Shown: positions 43,801 to 56,410, counted from the first letter of the stretch. The stretch is 64,000 nucleotides of DNA from Pinus tabuliformis (GCA_031772625.1 CM062816.1:834356033-834420032), one strand, 5' to 3'. Notes: generated from the sequence alone by a model not told the origin. Numbers and translations are program-made.

Positions 43801-44818
43801 AGGTGACAGTCTTTAGCAACAACTGAAAGTAAAGTTTTACTGTTTCCCTTTATGCAAGTACAGAGAGAATGAAAGAAGGTCAACCAACCTGGTGTCCTTC
43901 GCTTAGTCGATCCTTGCTCTTCTCTCCTTGTATCTCGTTCCCAGCTCCTTGCTCTCCTAGCCGGTCCAGCTACATACAGATCCTGCACAAAACAAGAGAG
44001 CAAACTACAAGATACATGTACTCATAACTGAAGCATGGATTAGGGTGCATCAAATATACATGTAAACACAAAGCATCTATGTAAAACAAGTATATAGGAG
44101 AACATGCAAACTTTATTGATAGAAAGTAACAGGGTTCCAGAGGAAGTTACAACCAATGATGGCTCCAATCCAGCAGCACCTCCTCGGCAGCAAGAACTCT
44201 CCTCTTCACCTCTAGTAAAACAATCACCCAATAGCTCTGACTGCAAACCAACAGCACCTCCTTGCTTAAACCAAAATTCCAGCCTCCCTAGACTTCATAG
44301 AAGAGCTCTATATATAGGGTAGAAGAAGAAAGGATGAGTCAGCTTGAGACTGACATGAAGCTGCCTTGTGTCCTCTCCCTCTTCAGTTAATCTTCAGTTC
44401 CTGAGTCCACTTGGAGATCCTTGGTTACACATGGTGATCAAGTACCTCTTACTCATCACAGGGCGAATCTTATGAACCAAGTGTCATTTTGGAAGCTTCC
44501 TGGGCAATTGACACCTTGCAGGATGACTGTGCCACTTGGCCAATCTCGCCCAGCGCAGGTAGCCTTCATTGTTTTTTACTTCCAGCGCAGGTACAGAGTG
44601 GGACAGTTGCAATACAGCGCAGAAGCTCAGTTAAGCAGCTGACATGATCCAAAATAAGCCTGTTTTGAAGTGTTTTCAGGTGGAGAACTGATTGGAAGTG
44701 CTGTTGATTGATGACCTTGTTCTTTTAGGGGTAAGAACAACATGTTTAGGGACTGAGGATCCCTGTAATTATTGACATTCCATGCTCCTTGACGTGAGGC
44801 ACAAAAATGTCTATAACA
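43753..44818 (-). repeat. 5' LTR of the young element
   Basis: 1066 bp. Paired with 38804-39869; the three differences noted lie near 44577, 44591 and 44687. It ends ATAACA and is followed by ATAAG, the target duplication. Confidence 0.96.
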
Positions 44819-45492
44819 ATAAGAAAAATCAATGGGAGAAAGTGTTCATTTGTATTAATCAAAGATTAAGAGGAGCCTTACAACCTTCACCTTGATGCCT
44901 TGAGGTCCCTCCAAATGCCTTCAATCTCCTCCTTATATGACAAGCTTTCCAATCTCAAACCAACAACATAAGTTTATCTTCTTTGAGTTTTGACCTCTTC
45001 AATCCCTCTACCTTCTAGTCATTTTATAGGCCAAGAGGAAGAAGTTTTAGATCCAAAAGAGGAGGATGAGACTCCTTCATTGAGGGATTAGATTTCCATG
45101 AGAAAAGGGATTAAGATGCATCATATGAGGGTTATAGTTAGAATAGTAATCACTTGGAAGCTTTTAGTTGGGAAATATTTGACCAACTATGTTTCTAGAA
45201 TGTACCTTTTTTTTTACTTTATTGAATTCACTTGCGTGAGTTTATAGTGGAAGACAGAGCGCATCTATCTACTGTTCTCAGAGTTAATTCCAGTGAATGC
45301 ACGGGAAACTCTAGAAAAATCAGCGCAAGTGGAACTTAACAAGGGGTGACAACTATTCTCCCCAAATTTCTCATCTACTTCAAAATATTTTGGGTTGTTT
45401 GACTTCTGAGGGAGTTGGTTCAAACATGTTCATAGATGGTAAAAAGACCCATAAAATGATCAAGTTTCATGGCGACAAATTGACATGTAACA

Positions 45493-47300
45493 GATTGCCC
45501 CCTAAAGTGCGAACTCTATAAAATAAGTTTAAAATATTGAAGCACTTTATCATTCGAAGGACCAAATCAGAGGCAATGGTCGGAAACCTGTAGGGAACAT
45601 TCAAGGATTACAATGCAAATATGTACCAAAAATCATCTTTGAGGTAGGAATTCCCATACTCAGAGTAAAGTGAACTCAATGAACAAGCATGGAAAAAGCC
45701 AAAATCATATAGATGGTAGACAGGACATGGACACAACCATTTATCTACATAATAATGAATAAAAAATTTCCTCGCAACTTGGATTGATGAAACTAGATCC
45801 AGGGTCTTGATCTCCATCTCTCAATCCATAGTATGAATCTAACCATGCGAGTGAATGTTTCGTAGTCGAACATGACAGAAACCACTTGATTGCTGGTCAA
45901 TGATGTGAATTGTTAACAAGCGTGAGAGAAACCACCAATAATGACAATGGTTCTCAAGGTACTTCCAATACAAACTATGAAGTGCGAATAGGTGATCTGA
46001 AGTCAAACACTTATAGAATTGTTCGATCGAAGGCCAATGATGAGAACCCGTCGTCGAAAGCGAGAAACCTGCCATTAAGACATGTAGGCTTCAAGGTGCT
46101 TAAGGTTTCTAGATCAACTTCCTAGATAATGAGCTGAAGTTAATAGGAAGCGACCGGTCGTAGGAAAGCCTATGACATGAAAAATAATGTCAATTTTTGA
46201 AAATAGTTTGCAAGGAATGACTCAAGGATGGTCGACGCAATTGAAGGCTAGAATTTTCAAAGGAGTTTTGAAGTAAGGTTGAAATTATCTTGAACACATA
46301 ACGACATGACAATTGACTTGCCATCGTTTGACTTAATGATAATACCAAAAACCATGAAGACTTTGAAATGAGGCTTGATTGATTATAAGAAAAATGGATT
46401 TCCCAACCTGGACATGAGTGCGAGGGAGTGTTGTGTTCAAGAACAACTTGTTACCTTTTAAAAAATGAAAATGTAAAATGGACGCCTTTTCCCAATTTCC
46501 CGCCACCATTACTAGCAAGTACCTCTTTATTTTTTACAATCTCGAGGAGGGTATCATATGCTTGGACTGTAAACTCATCCTTCAGATGAGTCCATTGAAT
46601 TATTTTTAACGAACCCTAAGAAGGAATGGTTCGGTCCCGTTATGCTTAACAGGTCCTATATTGTTTGGTTTTTAGGAGTCCAATAAAGGAGTAACTCAGT
46701 GTCATTTTCTTTTAAGAGTTTTGGAAAAGACACAAAAAGGAAACTCATTCATTTCTTTTACAGTAAAATTTTAACGAGCCCGGAGAAAGTAAAGCTCGAC
46801 GTTTTTCAATTTAGAGAGTTAGAAGAAAAACATAAGTAGACTCCATTAGGTTCTTTTTTGTAAGTTTTAGTCTCTCGGGTTTGAAAAAGGATAAAATAAT
46901 ACAAGAGAGAACTCGATTGACCATGTTCGGTCAATGCATACCTTTTTCGTAAATAGTCCTAAATCAACCTGTAAAAGGGGTAATTATACGGAGTGGATGG
47001 TTGTTCATTTCCTTTTACAAGTTCGAACAAGCAAGTACTTGACAATCTTTTCGTTTTGAAAGAGTCTGAAAAGGGCTTAAAAGAGGACTCCATGATTTTC
47101 GCTTTTCGTAATTTTTTAAGAGCATGAGAAGTGATAAAAGTTTGATAAATAGTCAAAATGATTGATTTTTCACTTTGTAACCTATCCTGCACATTTAAAC
47201 TCAATAAATTGCCATAACTGCTAAAAAATGTCATTTTTCCTCTCAAAAGGTTTAAAATATACAAAATAATATATATATAATTTTTTTTTCAAAAAACCCT
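45493..47300. other. Old element: 3' region between purine tract and PMD promoter
   Basis: It aligns with the young element's 39870-41935 throughout but is much diverged. It contains the minus-strand purine tract (45493-45507) and loose CGAG/CTCG units (about 46600-46930). No protein of known family was found on either strand. Confidence 0.7.
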
Positions 47301-48996
47301 ATAAAAGTGGGAATGGTAAATTATTTTCACGATTTGCATATTTACCATTTGAGAGTAGAGAGAGGAATTTTTACCACCAAACTTCTAGGGCTGATTCTGA
47401 GCTAACCGGTGGATGAATTCGCGCACCGCTTCTTCCAGGTAGAAGATCTCTCCTTAGCTTAGCTTTCCATCCATTTAAAATTTCATTTTAAGCTTCCATT
47501 TATTTTTTTGGGTCAAAACTATGTTTAAAAATGTGCCCTCAACCCTGCGTTGTTCCTTTTCAGTCGGGCCCGCGTAGGCCGATAAAATTTTCCATACGAA
47601 AAATCGTGGCCTGCGTGGAATTTTAATAAAAAATTCTACGCAGCTACACCTTTTCCATAAAATGGCGGCTACACAAGTTCCGTGGATTTATTTTTAAACA
47701 AGTTTTGGGCTAAAAACACATGAGATGGGTTTCCAAAATAATTCTAATGCTTTTAAAATGGTCATTTCAGGTTGATTGCTCAAAATGGAGTGGAGGGAAA
47801 GAGAGCATGAAGCCAATGAGTTGGAAGCTTTGACAGATCTAGCCACCATGCAGGCTCTCAGGACTTGTGGGCTCCTGAAATACTGGCTCATTCATGGGAT
47901 GAAAGCTTAAGTAGATTTGATGACATGGCTAGTGAGAACCTGGAATGTCCAGGAATAGTGTTTTGTGATCACCAATCATCACATTACCAGTGATGCCGAT
48001 GACATCTATTCATGATTGGGTTGTCTCATCGGGGAGCCGACATTTTAATCTTTGGACAAAGGGCGGGAGCAGATATTATTGATGGGTATCTACGACGCTT
48101 TTGTAGGGGTGAATCACCCAAGGATGGGAGAATTAATATTCATACCATTGAACTCTTGCCCTTGAGGACCATTACTTTTACTGTTTTCAAACTTTGTGGT
48201 AACACTGCCCTTCATTTAGCCACACGGGCGTAGATGCAGATGACTATGGAATGCTAGGAATCTACAGTGTACGATTGGGACGAAGTAGTGGTGGTGAACA
48301 TGAAGGGTCAATTGACTAGATGCAAGAATGGAAAAGTGAAAAATTTTGGTTATGGTGTCATTCTTGTTTCTTTTTCCCTAGAGAGGATTCCTATTCTCCA
48401 ACCACAACAAATTCTAGCAGATGAGGGGGGTCCTAAGTATCCACGCATGATGAGGTGGGTTGCACTGATGGCATGCCATGGAGGCGATGGACCAGTAGTG
48501 AGGTATATTGCAGAGTTTTTTTACTGGTTAGGCAAAAAATTGTTCTGATTGAGGACTTTCTATATGCCCAGATGGATTACAGAGGTGATCCTGATATCCC
48601 ACTTCCAGCCGGAACTCAGTGGGGTGATCTAAGCGAGAATTTCGTATTTTGACATATTTCCAAATTTTTTAAATTTTATGTGTTTTTTGTCTTCAAAGGC
48701 TAATTATCCGAAATGCAAGTACATACGTGGGCCCAACACGACCAAAAAGGCTGAGACGATTTGATAGACGAGGTGAGCAACCTATAGTTGCGACAACTAA
48801 CCCAGAGGCAGAGGATATCTTGACAGAGCTAGAACACATCCTTGAGAGGTTGACTTCGAATATCCCAGAGACTAGGACAAATGACATTCCTCGCGCCTAT
48901 CAGAGACATGTAGTTGGGGTTCCAGGGCCCCTTAGACGTTTGTTGCATCGAGTTGCTTGTGTTATCGTTTGCTATCATGAGCATCATCATGCTTAG
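47300..48996 (+). pseudogene. PMD gene of the old Tat-type element (decayed)
   Basis: It has the same layout as the young copy: TATA box, 5'-UTR intron (47439-47770), start MEWREREHEANELEAL at 47785, the PMD core (LGLSHRGAD, FGYGVILVSFSLERIPIL, MDYRGDPDIPLPAGTQWG) and a C-terminal part (ILTELEHILERLTSNIPE, RHVVGVPGPLRRLLHR). Similarity to the young protein is roughly half of residues by eye. It is antisense to the element that carries it and lies between the second RNase H-like domain and the purine tract. It is broken at a few places. Confidence 0.82.
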
Positions 48997-49209
48997 TTGT
49001 TATAGTTTCTAGGACCACATTTTGATTTTTGGTGTCAACATATTCGGAAAATAAAAGGCCACGGGGACTTATGTCCTCAGATGACATATTTTTTAGACAC
49101 ACACTTTTATACAAACTCTATTTTAATGAAAAACTACTACTTTTGCCTATTGTTTATCTTGATCAATGTATGAATGAATATTGTTTTTAATTTACAAATG
49201 TTGCAAATG

Positions 49210-49620
49210 TCTATTTAACACATGATTTGCCAATGCATCTGTCAATGTGTTTAAATATCTCGGAATGTGTTGATATTCGATATAATCAAATTTACTTTCC
49301 AAAAGACGGACTCATAAAAATACTCTTAACATTGTTGGACTCCTTACTGTATAGACACCATTTAAATGTAATACCACGAGCTGCGAATCTAACCTAATGA
49401 TCAAACATCGGATACCAAATGTGATGGAATCAACTAATAGTTCAATGACTGCGCTATATTTGTCTATGTTGTTTTTTGTTTAATCAAGACTTATTCCGTG
49501 AATAGAGACTATCTCATCGCTGGGTGAATAGATAACCCAGGTTGTAGAAGATAAATTCTGAGTACTATGACTAGCACCATCAGCAAAGCCAATGTAAGTC
49601 TTAGAGAACATTGACATCCG
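49210..49620 (-). other. Second RNase H-like domain downstream of integrase
   Basis: On the minus strand GFADGAS, then SAVIELL, then RLDSQLVV with LNGVY, then IPRYLNTLTDALAN appear in the order and spacing of an RNase H fold. It is distinct from the RT-linked RNase H at about 51150-51600. A second, archaeal-like RNase H is a known mark of the Tat group. Here it follows the integrase, next to the antisense PMD gene. Part of a fossil element. Confidence 0.78.
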
Positions 49621-49733
49621 CAAATCAAGAGTAAAAACAAGATAAGCAAGAGAAGTAGTAGAAAATGTGAAAAACATTAACTATCACACATACCTAAAAA
49701 AAGGTAAATAATGTACAAATCTTCACCAAAAAT

Positions 49734-50822
49734 TTATGCATAATATTTCTTTAGGTAAAGACCATTTATGGGCTTTCCCAAAGGAATACCATTGTAATCA
49801 ACCAGCTCATAGGCTCCTTTAGCTAATATGCGTTTTATGATGTAAGGGCCATGCCACATGGGTTCAAACTTTCCTGTACCTAACTTGTCATGAGCTTGAT
49901 CATAAACCAAGACTAGGTCACCTTCTGAATATGAATGAGGATTAACATTTTGATCAAACTGAGATTTGACACGTTTTTTGTGAGCCTCGCTAGCCAGTGT
50001 GGCATCACGACGATTTTCATCTAAATGTGCTAAATGTACAAAGTGTTCTTCGTCTGCAGAGGTAGCAGGTAATAATTCGATAGCTAGTTTTAGGGATGGG
50101 ATTTCACATTCAATGGGTAATACTGCTTCCAAACCATAAACAAGTTGGAAAGGAGTAAAACCGGTCGATGTTTTTGCAGTAGTACGGTAAGCCCACAATG
50201 TTGAAAAGAGAATAGAATGCCAGTTTCCTTTATGAATACCAACTATCCGTTTAATCATATTGGTTAAAAATTTATTGATAACTTCGACCTAACCATTAGC
50301 TTGTGGATAGTACGGAGTAGAGCTATCATGGTGTAGGCCGAGTTGTGTAGATAGTTCAACCATCATAAAGTTACGAAAATGACTACCATGGTCTGTAACA
50401 ATAACTTTTGGGACACCAAACCAAGCAATCACATGATTGAAAATAAAAACTGTTGTAGTTTTGTCATCTTCTTTATATGTAGGCATCGCCTTGGCCCATT
50501 TCGTAAAGTAATCGACTACAAGGATAATATACCCATGCCCCCCAGCGAAGTGAGGGTTTCAGGGGATGAAGTTGATCTCCCATTTGGAAAAAGGACTGAT
50601 AACTATGATAGGGTGAAGAGGAGCGGGAGGTGATCGCATTTTGAGATTGTAGATTTGGAAATTATGGCATTTATACATTGTAGTAATGCAACCTTTAAAC
50701 ATTGACGACCAAAAATAACCAGCACGTAATATCTTTTGGGCAGTAGCATACCCAGACATATGACTGCCAGATGCTCTAGAGTGGCAGTCATTTAATGTTT
50801 TTTCGGCCTCTTGGAGAGTCAA
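49734..50822 (-). other. Integrase region of the Tat-type element
   Basis: In order: a zinc-binding segment (HMSGYATAQKILRAGYFW), core pieces (FGVPKVIVTDHGSHF, STPYYPQANG, WAYRTTAKTSTGFTPFQLVY) and a C-terminal part (WHGPYIIKRIL, INGLYLKKYY). No chromodomain follows, in keeping with a non-chromovirus gypsy group. Fossil; broken. Confidence 0.9.
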
Positions 50823-51144
50823 ACAACATCAGAATATAAAATCGATACCGTGACGGTAAAGAGTGTCACCAATAATATTGTATTGTTAGGATTGATATTG
50901 GATTCAACAACGATCAGGTTTAGATAAATTGATCCTAAAAGTTTTTGTTTGGCGATATATAATGATATATCCATACCACGTATTTGACGTACTAATAAGA
51001 AAGAGAGTTTCGTCAGCAAAGAGTCTTCTGCCACAGTTTCTATATCAGTATGAGGAAAGTCACACAATAGTTCGCCGAAAATCAAAGATTTCTTTGATTT
51101 GGATTTTTCAAATTCCAAATCAAACTCTTGTAAGATAACTATAT

Positions 51145-52495
51145 TCACTTGGAGTATTTTCCCCCTAACAATTGTTTAGTGAGAATATACATCATAGGGT
51201 TGCAATTTGAAATGACAGTTGCTTTTCGTAGAATTATATAGTGACAGAATCGTTGAACAATTTGTACAGCTACCAAGGCTAGCTTCTCCACATGTGCGTA
51301 TTTAATCTCGATTTTAGTGAGACTTTTACTCAAATAGTAAATCACATGTTCACTGCCAAAATCATCCTCTTGGACTAACACCATGCCAATGGTGGCATTG
51401 GATGTGACTAAGTACAAAAAGTAATCTCAATGATAATCGGGTGGATGCAATAGCGACGCATTGGTCAGTGCATTTTTTAATGCATCAAAAGCTTTATCAG
51501 CAAGCTCATCCCAAAAATATGGAATGCCTGTTTTCAACAGTTGAGTAAAACCCTGAAATAGTTCGTCATAATTGTGGATGAATCTACCCAAAAAGTTTTC
51601 TTTCCCTTGCAAACTTTGGAGTTGAGTAAGGCTAGAAGGAGTAGGAAAATTCAGAATCGCCTCTACCTTGAGGGGGTCGACATGAATGCCTTATTTCAAA
51701 ATGATGAAACCTAGAAGTCGACCTGATTGCACACAAAAAACACATTTCTATGGATTCAAGCAAATATTGTAGTGCCCGCACCTAATGAAAATTGCTTTTA
51801 AGTGCAATGGGTGATCCTTCCTTTTCATTGAATGAGCCAAAAGGTCATCTAAATAAGGCTGAACAATATGTTTGATATGGTGGAATGCATAAGACATTGC
51901 TTGCTGAAAAGTTGTGCCAGCATTTTTAAGGCCAAATGGGACTTTGTGATAAGCAAAAGTTCCCCATGGGCATATAAATGTGGTTTTGTATTGATTGGCA
52001 GGGAGTATGTTTATCTGATTGTGGCCAAAAAATCCATCCATGAATGAAAAAGTTTCATTCTCGGCACAGTCATCAACAATTTGGTCGATATACAAAGTTG
52101 GATAATTGTCTTTAGGAAAAGATTAATTAATATCTCAGTAATCAACACATACGTGAATAGTTCCTTGTCTTTTATTAACATGCACAATATTTGATACCCA
52201 ATCAGTCAAAGGAATGAGGTAGATGAATCTTGCGTTCAACAATTTTTCAACCTCAGTCTTAATAGCAGCAACTTTTCGTGGATGTATAGGACATAATCAT
52301 TGTCTAACGGGCTTAGCATCTAGATAAGTTTTTATTTCATGTACAACTATACTAGGGTCGATTCCTGGAATTTCTTCGTATGACCAAGAAACGATGTCGC
52401 AGAATTCTTGAAATAAGGCTTTGTAAGTTTGAATCTCTTCTAAATAACAAGAAGCTCTTATATGAATATTTGTAGTTATCCTGGGTTTCATTGAG
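51145..52495 (-). other. Reverse transcriptase and RNase H region of the Tat-type element
   Basis: RT shows DIVSWSYEEIPGIDPSIVVH, then YIDQIVDDCAENETFSFMDG, CPWGTFAYHKVPFGLKNAG and QPYLDDLLAHS. RNase H shows LVTSNATIGMVLVQEDDF and ALVAVQIVQRFCHYI. These are typical gypsy (Tat-like) sequences. Fossil; broken at several places. Confidence 0.92.
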
Positions 52496-52499
52496 ATAT

Positions 52500-55400
52500 C
52501 TATGGGTATCGTTGCCGATATGTTCCATAACTTCTGTTAAGAATTGGAAGAAAAGGTAGATATTGGACATGGAGGATCACTAAGGGTCTCAGAAGAAAGC
52601 ATAGATGAGAAATTATTCTCAAATTTTCCAAGGATGGAAAGAAGATTGAACAATAAAGGGTATCATTCCATGGCATTTCGTCCAAGTTCATAACTTCCAT
52701 AATCCCTTCATAAGTTAAAAAACATTTGTTAAAAGGATCATGCATAGAGATTGGTTCCAAGCGTGACAAATGAGAATATTCATCAATAATCGTATTCATT
52801 CGATTATCTTCAGATGTTGATGAGTTGGAAAATGACTGAATTACCTCATAGGTTAGCTCAAAAGGGCTACAAGGCATCTCACTACCATATAGGATCATTT
52901 CTAATTCTGAAGGTTCTTTCCACAAATCTTCCGATTCGAAAGTACTTGATGTAATCATGTTAATCTGGGCATCATTGTGAGGGAAATTGGGTGGAGGGAA
53001 GACGAAAGTTCCCATCAAAGATGAGTCATTGAGAAGACTAACACTAACTTCTTCATATGGAGTCATTGATTTTCCAACAAAAGGCACATTACTAATGGAA
53101 TTATGATCTGAGGTATAGTAGGATAATTGGTCTACTTTCATAATTCTTCCTTTGTGAAGAAACATGATCATCCTAAAATATGACAAGGCTACTTCCACTA
53201 TGGCATAATTCTAGCTCTGACCAAGCAAAAGGTTATAGTAAAGTTGAGCATCAACAACCACAACGTCTATTGCAATCATTTTTCCCTCTAATTTGATTGG
53301 AAAATCATTTAAAAGTCCATACGGACAAAAACCTCTTCCATCAAAGGCTTTCAAATTTGTGGGATATTGATTGATCGTTGGAGAACCCAATATTTCCAAT
53401 AGACAATGGACATAATACATGTTGATGCTCCTTCGTCAATCATTGTTTGAAAAACTCGTTGATTTTTGACATGAACTGGTATCTAAAAAACCAGTTGGTG
53501 CGGGAGATGCAAGATATGATTTCCGAGATCGAAAAAAATAAAATTAGATTCATGAGGATCTAGTGCTCCTATGGATGATAATAATAACTTCCTTTGTGCT
53601 AGACAAGTCTGCAGCACTTTAAGAGCCGACACTGTTGAAGGTGACAGCCAAATCTTCGACGATGTTATAGTTTTGAGCAGCCCTAGCATGAGGATTAAAG
53701 GTTGACTTTCGAAGCATGCCCTTAGGAGGTGGACGAATTATCATATCAAGGTTTGGTTTTTCAATATGCAACGGTTCAGAAGAAGGAGGAGTAGATGTCG
53801 AAGTTTTACCAGCTAGACTAGAGTCATCTCCATCTTCAACAAGACTCTTTGATGTGTAATCCTTGGATCTCGTTGCTACCATAACTTTGGAAGACATCAT
53901 CATGATATATTTCGATGTAGATGAGGAGGATTGGTCATGAGAAACCATTTTACTGTCTTTGGGAGGAAAAGGATCCTTCAAAATAGTGGGAGTGGGTGAA
54001 CTTTTGACAAATTTGGAAACTTCGACATGATGTGGGCACTCCTTGGTGCAATGATCTTCATAAAAAATTAGGCAAGGATACCGAGGTTTCTTCTTTTCAT
54101 CAGACGGTTCATTTTTGTTTGATTTCTCCTTAGAACAAGTGTCTTGTTTAACTTTGCCTCTTCCCTTTCTCTTATTTCCGGATTTCTTACCCTTTTCGGT
54201 AGATGATTCTACAACGTTAATTTCCAAAGTAATTTCGGGAGAAGGATCTTCTTCAGGTGAATTAGATAGAGCCGAAATCTAAGTTTTCTTATAATTTTTC
54301 TTTTTCTTCTTAAATTTTTGGCTCACAAAACCAATCATGCCATTTGTGGCATGTGATCCTGTAAGGGTTGGATTAGTTTGGCGAGGTCGAGGTAAATGTT
54401 GGATCTTTTCATACAAAGTACCAGACTGAGTATAAATAAGATCAAGGTATTGAGCACAAGAAATTACTTTCTCTTCAGTTACAACACCTCCTTTGGTCAG
54501 ATCTTTAGTTATTACCGGTAAAAGAGATTTTATGAACCATTAAGCCAAAATATGGTCTGGAATGTAAACTTTGACCAGGCGACATCTTCGTCTCCAGTCA
54601 TGAATGTGATCTGAGATATGGGTTGACATTGACTGCTTTAAAGAAGTTAAAAGTTCAGTTCCATTATCATATCGAATGGGCAACTGAAAATGGGTCAAAA
54701 AAGATGTAGCAAGGGCATTAAATGTGTTGAAGGAAGTGCACGATAATTCTACATACCATTTGGCTGTCTAGCTAGTTAAGGTCCGTTGAAAAAGTAGTAA
54801 TCTAATAGAATCGTTGATTAATGGGTTGGATGCTCACCAAAGATGATAGGTCATAACATGGTTGGATGGATCTTCACCCAACTTACCTTCAAACTTAGGA
54901 ATATCACTAGGAAACTTAGTAGGAATGGTTGGCCAAAATGGTAAATAAAGAAGTGGATCATTAGTTAACCGAGAGAGGTCAAGAAAATCCAAAGTTGCAA
55001 TGAAGGGCAACTAGAGGTTAGGATCCAAAGATGGATACTGATAACCCTGAGGAATGAGTCCCGTACTGGGAGGAGGATACCCAGGATATCCTGGAATAAC
55101 CTGAGTAATTGGAATCTGCATACCTCTTGGATATCCAGGATGAACCATACCATATTGTGGTTGTACATATTGTTGAAACGTATGACTTGGGTATGGTTGA
55201 TTATGAAAAGGGATACTCTGACCCATTTGACCTTGAATGAACTGTCCTTGAAAGGGTTGATTTTGAAAAGGTTGACCTTAGAGAAATTGAGCTTGGAAAG
55301 GTGGACCTTGAACAAACTGACTTTGGGGTAAATGTTGGAAAGGTTTCCCTTGAAACAACATTTGCATATATGGGACGTTAGGCTGTATAACAAGTATTTG

Positions 55401-56410
55401 GGGCATTGACGAAATTGTAGGAATATATTAAACACCAAATACCTGGGGTAAAGACTGAAAAAAGGGGAGTTTGAGGTGAACCTAAACCTGGGTTCTGAAT
55501 AGTTTTTGGTATAACAAACCGTACCAAGGTTTGATGAGTACTCGGGACATGATGCTGAAGTGGTTGTTGGGTAGGTGTTGATGGATTAACCTGGATAGTT
55601 GGTTGGACTTGAAAAGGTATACCTTGAAAAGTTAATTGTTGTATAAGTTGTCCAATAGGTTGAACAAGTTGATACAAAAACACTTGAGAAGCAACTGGAA
55701 TTGATTATTGATTTAACGAAGGGTTCCAGATTGTATTCATTCCAGGGTAAGGCATTCCAACGGTGGGTTGAGACATAACAGGATGACTAAAATCGATTTG
55801 AGGCATTTTATCATAATTAAGATAATTTATGGTAGGGGGTTTCTCCCCAGTTGTAGAATAAGATCCACCAAAAAGTTGTCCTTCGGGTGGAGGATATGAC
55901 AGTTTCCCCCAATCGGGTAATAACCACCAATCGGGTTAGTTTGTGGATTACCAACATTACCGGAAATCATATTAATAAATTGTTCAGATGTCAAACCTTC
56001 ATTGGTAGGGTTAATTACACCAGTTGACATGTTTGAAGATGATTCAGAGGAAGACGATCCTGAATAAGCTCTCATAAGAGAATGATATCCAGGTGGTAGA
56101 AAACCACCATACAATGTTGACTCCAGAGAAGTAGAAATCATAGATGTTTCTAATGAGGTACTTCTAGAAGCCATCATAGATGAGTCAAAACCTGGTACGT
56201 AGAATAAGGAGTCGTGTATTGCAGAATCCCTTGCCTTAAGAAGTTCAAGGGTGTAAAATACCAAGGGTCAGGGTGAAGAGATCTAAACAAAAGCTCTGAG
56301 ATATCTATAGGTTCACTGGTAGAAACTATTGGTTTTCCATCTTGGTCTGAAACAAGTTCTTCAATGGCAATGAGACCAGGAGGGAGACTATCAATAATAA
56401 TAAGTTTCAT
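52500..56410 (-). other. Gag and protease region of the Tat-type element
   Basis: The zone has a Pro/Gln/Tyr-rich gag segment (about 55830-55010), a gag core stretch (about 54900-54600), a Lys-rich basic tract followed by a C...HCTKECPHH knuckle (about 54150-54030) and a protease-like part (about 53700-53210: AFDGRGFCPYG, AIDVVVVDAQLYYNLLLGQS). The gag start is on the other side of the insertion at 56649-59903. Fossil; broken. Confidence 0.8.

Larger units (their letters stand above)
38804..44818 (-). mobile_element. Young non-autonomous Tat-type LTR element carrying an antisense PMD gene
   Basis: The 6015-bp element is bounded by the target duplication ATAAG (38799-38803, 44819-44823). LTRs: 38804-39869 and 43753-44818, both 1066 bp, with about 3 differences by eye, so the insertion is recent. 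Orientation is minus: a primer-binding site TGGCGACTCCGCTGGGGA at 43749-43732 lies three bases from the 5' LTR, and a purine tract (TTTAGGGGGAAAC) lies at 39870-39882. There is no gag, protease, RT or integrase in the 3.9-kb interior. It matches the old element's region between 45493 and 48996, so it looks like that family minus gag-pol. It is structurally whole and would depend on another element's proteins. Confidence 0.95.
38429..45492 (-). repeat. 3' LTR of the Tat-type element, split by the young insertion
   Basis: The two parts, 38429-38803 and 44824-45492, join to about 1044 bp, close to the 1066 bp of the young relative's LTR. In plus reading it begins TGTTAC and ends GTAACA, perfect inverted termini. 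Its order of motifs parallels the young LTR (for example, a segment ending TTACAACC after a transcription-start-like stretch). A purine tract (TTTAGGGGGC on the minus strand) adjoins 45493. Confidence 0.8.

Noticed and set aside
38848-44642. Pairs of identical small open frames (near 38848/43797, 39091/44040, 39155/44104, 39472/44421)
   Set aside because: They are identical because they lie in the two LTRs of one young element; no homology, codon signal or conserved start supports them as genes.
43753-44818. The young element being in plus orientation with PMD as its sense gene
   Set aside because: The primer-binding site and purine tract are both on the minus strand at the expected ends, and the related gag-pol element is also minus.
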